Source: Rickettsiales bacterium (GTDB taxonomy: Bacteria > Pseudomonadota > Alphaproteobacteria > TMED127). Taken from it: a DNA stretch of 8,144 nt. The stretch is from the NCBI GenBank assembly GCA_002706585.1, contig PALU01000038.1, forward strand, positions 19,370 through 27,513, written 5' to 3'. The notes below the pieces were generated by a model, which was given only the letters and a program-made list of their open reading frames with translations, was not told the DNA's origin and ran no database searches. Both the position numbers and the translations under genes were made by a program. Of the stretch, positions 5,770 through 8,144 are shown one piece after another (the first letter of the stretch is position 1; every line of letters starts with the position of its first letter).

Positions 5770-6606
5770 TTATTGTGATCTAAAATTAGAAGCCTCGTAA
5801 AAACCAAGTATCCTTACTTTTGTAGAATATTTTTCAAGCTCCTTAAGTGCTTTTTTAAAGTTTTCTTTTTCAGGGTGACATTCTACATCTATAATAAAGG
5901 AGAATTGTTTAAAATCCTTATTTACAAAAAAACTTTCTAACCTTGTAAGATTAACATTATTTAATGCAAATCCACCAAGTGCTTTATGCAAAGATGCAGG
6001 GAGGTTTTTGGTATTAAAAACTATAGTTGTAATAACTTTTTTTCTCTTGGAAAGCTTTTTACTTCTTAAAGAAAAAACTAGAAATCTTGTTATATTATTT
6101 TGCTTATCAGAAAAATTTTTTTTTAAAATTTTTAGCTTATAAATTTTTGAAGATAATTCTGAGGAAATTGCTGCAACAGAATTATCATTAGATTCTGATA
6201 CAAATTTTGCTGCACCTGCCGTATCAATAAAATGAACAGGCTCAAGCCTAAATTTTTTAATATTATTTTTACATTGTGATATAGCATGTGTATGACTTAG
6301 AACTCTCTTAATTTTTTTAAAAGATGATTTTTTATTACCTAATAAAAAGTGTTCAATTTTTTGATAATGCTCTTCTATAATTTTTAAATTTATATTTTCC
6401 AAAAGAAAATGCATATCTGCAACTCTTCCTGCAATATTATTTTCTACAGGTATTAATGCTAAATCTGCTTTCTTCGTTTCTACAGCTGCTAAAGTTTGTT
6501 CAAATGTATTACATGGAAGGGTTTTAAAGCTTTTATAAAATTTTCTACATACCAAATCCGAATAAGCTCCATGTAACCCTTGAAATGAAATTATTTTTTT
6601 TTTCAT
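5770..6606 (-). CDS. pheA: prephenate dehydratase (monofunctional, with ACT domain)
   Basis: The 278-residue enzyme converts prephenate to phenylpyruvate, the step committed to phenylalanine. The catalytic part (about 1-183) has FQGLHGAYS (8-16), IPVENNIAGRVADMH (52-66) and the catalytic NITRF (171-175, Thr173). A C-terminal ACT domain (about 192-275) includes LHKALGGFALNNVNLTRLES (206-225), the Phe-binding region used in feedback inhibition. There is no chorismate mutase domain, unlike E. coli PheA. The motif after LTRLES is FF rather than the RP of the common ESRP; my recollection is that alphaproteobacterial enzymes often differ here. Length is normal (about 270-290). It starts 6 bp after the kdsB stop, on the same strand, without a Shine-Dalgarno sequence, so it is probably co-transcribed. 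Codons 2-5 lie in a 10-A run. Confidence 0.95.
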   Translation of the reverse strand: MKKKIISFQGLHGAYSDLVCRKFYKSFKTLPCNTFEQTLAAVETKKADLALIPVENNIAGRVADMHFLLENINLKIIEEHYQKIEHFLLGNKKSSFKKIKRVLSHTHAISQCKNNIKKFRLEPVHFIDTAGAAKFVSESNDNSVAAISSELSSKIYKLKILKKNFSDKQNNITRFLVFSLRSKKLSKRKKVITTIVFNTKNLPASLHKALGGFALNNVNLTRLESFFVNKDFKQFSFIIDVECHPEKENFKKALKELEKYSTKVRILGFYEASNFRSQ

Positions 6607-6612
6607 AATAAC

Positions 6613-7356
6613 TTAAATTAATTTTCTCATGTAAGATCTTATTTTTTTTAAATCCTCTTTTGTATCAATACTTGGAGGATTATGTTTCAACTTTACTAGT
6701 TTAATTTTTATAGAGTTGTCGAGAGCTCTCATTTGTTCTAACTTCCTATTTTTTTCATTTAAACTTTGAGGGTATTTTACAAACTTTTCTAATATTTCTG
6801 GTTTGTAAATATAAATACCTATATGATGATAAAAACCTTTAGAATTTGAAACCTTTCTCTTAAAGTCAATTGCAAAACCAGAACCTTCTTTATCTAATAA
6901 TACTTTTGCTTTAACAATATTTAAATCATTTATTTCACTTTTTGTTAAGTCACATACTGCCGAACCTATTTGAGTGTTTTTATCTCTAAACAAGTTAATA
7001 GTCTTGGAAAGTAAATTTCTTTCAAAAAACGGTAAATCACCTTGTAAGTTAACTACCAAGTCGAACTTTTTTTTTTTTAATTTATAAGCCTCAAAAATCC
7101 TATCGGTACCACTTGGATGAGATAAATCTGTTAGAACACAACTTACCTTATAAAAATTGCAAATATTTAATATTCTTTTACTATCGGTTGCAACTACAAC
7201 CTCGCCTAAATTTGTTTTTATTGCATTTTCAGCAACTCTAATAACCATAGGAATTCCATGAATTTTTCTTAAAAGCTTATTTTTTAATCGAGTTGATTTT
7301 AGCCTTGCTGGAATAGCTATTAAGATTTTATTTTTTTTTTTATTTTTATTTGTCAC
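6613..7356 (-). CDS. kdsB: 3-deoxy-manno-octulosonate cytidylyltransferase (CMP-Kdo synthetase)
   Basis: The 247-residue enzyme activates Kdo as CMP-Kdo for the inner core of lipopolysaccharide; its presence implies an LPS-bearing outer membrane. Motifs: IPARLKSTRLKNKLL (15-29, nucleotide-binding loop), VVVATDSKRI (53-62), HPSGTDRIFEA (80-90), VVNLQGDLP (101-109, with the metal-binding Asp107), YHHIGIYIYKPEIL (176-189), LEQMRAL (206-212) and SIDTKEDL near the end. Length is normal (about 245-255). The start is GTG at 7356; no in-frame ATG exists nearby, and the conserved part begins at about residue 10. An out-of-frame ATG directly followed by TGA overlaps the GTG. Two long A runs lie inside, 11 A in codons 6-9 (7331-7341) and 12 A encoding KKKK at 93-96 (7067-7078). 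It heads the minus-strand cluster and diverges from the cytochrome c gene. Confidence 0.96.
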   Translation of the reverse strand: MTNKNKKKNKILIAIPARLKSTRLKNKLLRKIHGIPMVIRVAENAIKTNLGEVVVATDSKRILNICNFYKVSCVLTDLSHPSGTDRIFEAYKLKKKKFDLVVNLQGDLPFFERNLLSKTINLFRDKNTQIGSAVCDLTKSEINDLNIVKAKVLLDKEGSGFAIDFKRKVSNSKGFYHHIGIYIYKPEILEKFVKYPQSLNEKNRKLEQMRALDNSIKIKLVKLKHNPPSIDTKEDLKKIRSYMRKLI

Positions 7357-7404
7357 ATCTGTATTATTTTATATTAATATACTAAAAATAAATTTGTAAT
7401 TTTA
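7357..7404. promoter_or_regulatory. kdsB/cytochrome c divergent intergenic region
   Basis: This 48-bp, almost pure A+T gap must supply promoters for both directions unless they lie inside the genes. On the plus strand TATACT (7378-7383) sits 21 bases before the cytochrome c ATG, which would leave a leader of about 15 bases. TTGTCA (7350-7355, inside the start of kdsB) resembles a -35 but its 22-bp spacing is too long. On the minus strand several TATAAA/TAAAAT strings precede the kdsB GTG. No hairpin, operator-like palindrome or Shine-Dalgarno sequence is evident. Confidence 0.35.
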
Positions 7405-7929
7405 ATGAATAAATATTTTTTATCTTTGATCACAATCCTAATTTTGTTTCAAGGATTTAAGGTTTTTGATTTAATTTTTTTTAATGAGAAAGAGTATAAA
7501 AAAGGTTATATCGTAATTTCTCCTGAAGAAGAAAATCTAGAAAAAAAAATTAATCTGACTGATGATTCTAAAAAAGATGTTGCTCCTAAAGTTGAGATAA
7601 ATTTTACTGAGTTGTTTACTCAAGCCAAACCACAAAATGGGAAAAAAATCTCCAAACCATGCTTAGCTTGCCATGATTTTAGTTCTAATCAAAAAAATAA
7701 AATTGGCCCTCCACTTTGGAGAATTATTGACAGGAAAGTTGCCTCAATAAAAGATTTTAAATATTCAAGTGCACTCACAGAATATAACAAAAATTGGTCG
7801 CGTGAGGAACTATTCTATTTTTTGGAAAACCCTAAAAATTATATTAAGGGTACAAAGATGGTTTATAAGGGGTTAAAAAAAGTTGGGGATAGAGTAGATA
7901 TTATTTCATACTTAGAAACATTGAAATAA
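7405..7929 (+). CDS. cycM: membrane-anchored class I cytochrome c (CycM/c552-like)
   Basis: The 174-residue protein has an N-terminal hydrophobic segment (about 4-26) acting as an uncleaved anchor or signal. A polar, acidic linker (about 27-65) follows, then one class I cytochrome c domain (about 66-174). Haem attachment is CLACH (Cys86, Cys89, proximal His90). The distal ligand is probably Met152 in GTKMVYKGLKK. Other family blocks are IGPPLWRIIDRKVAS (100-114), FKYSSAL (118-124), WSREELFYFLENPKNYIKGTKM (131-152) and the C-terminal helix VDIISYLETL. CycM-type proteins carry electrons from the bc1 complex to cytochrome c oxidase on the periplasmic face of the inner membrane. The pairing with a divergent kdsB matches the arrangement I recall in other alphaproteobacteria. 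The gene symbol is by similarity of layout. The start is the first ATG; there is no ribosome binding site. The next gene begins one base after its stop. Confidence 0.9.
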   Translation: MNKYFLSLITILILFQGFKVFDLIFFNEKEYKKGYIVISPEEENLEKKINLTDDSKKDVAPKVEINFTELFTQAKPQNGKKISKPCLACHDFSSNQKNKIGPPLWRIIDRKVASIKDFKYSSALTEYNKNWSREELFYFLENPKNYIKGTKMVYKGLKKVGDRVDIISYLETLK

Positions 7930-7930
7930 A

Positions 7931-8144
7931 ATGGGAAAAGAATTAGTTGAACTATTAAATTTTGCTAACTCTTTTGCTGACTTAAGCGGAAAAATCTTAA
8001 AAAATAATTTTCTTAAGAAAATTACTATCGACGAAAAAAATGATGGTTCATTCGTTACAAATATTGATAAAGAAATAGAACATAAGTTTAGAACTAAATT
8101 AAAAAAGAAATTTAAAAATCATGGTGTAATTGGTGAAGAGTTTG
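7931..8144 (+). CDS. hisN: inositol-monophosphatase family enzyme, probably histidinol-phosphatase HisN, partial (3' end beyond right edge)
   Basis: An open frame from ATG at 7931 reaches the window edge, giving the first 71 residues of a protein that is normally about 255-265. The visible part begins MGKELVELLNFANSFADLSG and contains DGSFVTNIDKEIE (about 38-50), the family's K-x-DGSxVT-x-x-D segment, and HGVIGEEF (about 64-71), which carries the metal-binding Glu of the GEE motif. The HGVIGEEFG-like ending resembles HisN-type histidinol-phosphatases of alphaproteobacteria more than SuhB or CysQ, but the sequence that would separate them (the DPIDGT motif and beyond) is outside the window. 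The family is Mg-dependent and cuts phosphate monoesters; HisN acts in histidine synthesis. It follows the cytochrome c stop by one base and is probably co-transcribed with it. Confidence 0.7.
   Translation, partial: MGKELVELLNFANSFADLSGKILKNNFLKKITIDEKNDGSFVTNIDKEIEHKFRTKLKKKFKNHGVIGEEF

Noticed and set aside
5932..5943. ACT-domain ESFF in place of ESRP in prephenate dehydratase
   Set aside because: The rest of the ACT signature is intact and alphaproteobacterial enzymes commonly vary here; it is not good evidence for loss of Phe inhibition.
7030..7040. KdsB has QGDLP instead of the E. coli-type QGDEP
   Set aside because: The metal-binding Asp is kept, and a Leu at this position is, to my knowledge, common in alphaproteobacterial KdsB, so it is not a lost active site.
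1..8144. Search for a novel defence, mobile or secondary-metabolism system
   Set aside because: Every stretch is filled by recognisable core genes in expected order; the longest gene-free gap besides the SRP RNA is 48 bp. No transposase, integrase, direct-repeat array or tRNA was seen.

Overview
The window is strongly AT-rich and densely packed chromosomal DNA. Genes touch, overlap by a few bases, or sit in divergent pairs with very short gaps. Lysine and asparagine are heavily used, and almost no start has a visible Shine-Dalgarno sequence. Gene content (kdsB for Kdo/LPS, a CycM-type membrane-anchored cytochrome c, an alphaproteobacterial-style prephenate dehydratase and SRP RNA) and gene order (def-fmt-truA, dnaX-ybaB-recR, cytochrome c/kdsB/pheA) point to a free-living alphaproteobacterium with a streamlined genome. 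A SAR11/Pelagibacterales-like organism is the best guess; this is inferred from composition and gene order, not from a search.

Layout from left to right: (1) On the minus strand, def-fmt-truA (1991 down to the left edge, truA cut by the window) is a contiguous unit for starting and maturing proteins: Met-tRNAi formylation, removal of the formyl group, and tRNA pseudouridylation. (2) rmuC (plus strand, 2013-2999) diverges from def across only 21 bp and converges on recR with no gap. (3) On the minus strand, kdsB-pheA-ffs-dnaX-ybaB-recR runs from 7356 to 3000. Its downstream part is the widely conserved SRP RNA/dnaX/ybaB/recR cluster (SRP RNA, clamp loader, nucleoid-associated protein, recombination mediator). 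Its upstream part holds LPS Kdo activation and phenylalanine synthesis. (4) On the plus strand, a membrane-anchored cytochrome c (7405-7929) is followed after one base by an inositol-monophosphatase-family gene, probably histidinol-phosphatase, which runs off the right edge.

This is mainly ordinary core-genome sequence: I see no mobile element, CRISPR array, tRNA, toxin-antitoxin or phage gene. The items most worth a second look are a possible programmed -1 frameshift site in dnaX (the E. coli heptamer A AAA AAG, placed just after the conserved region, with an immediate -1 stop), the very compact bidirectional def/rmuC promoter that would give leaderless mRNAs, the SRP RNA gene ending about ten bases before the dnaX start codon, and several 11-12 base poly(A) tracts inside essential genes.
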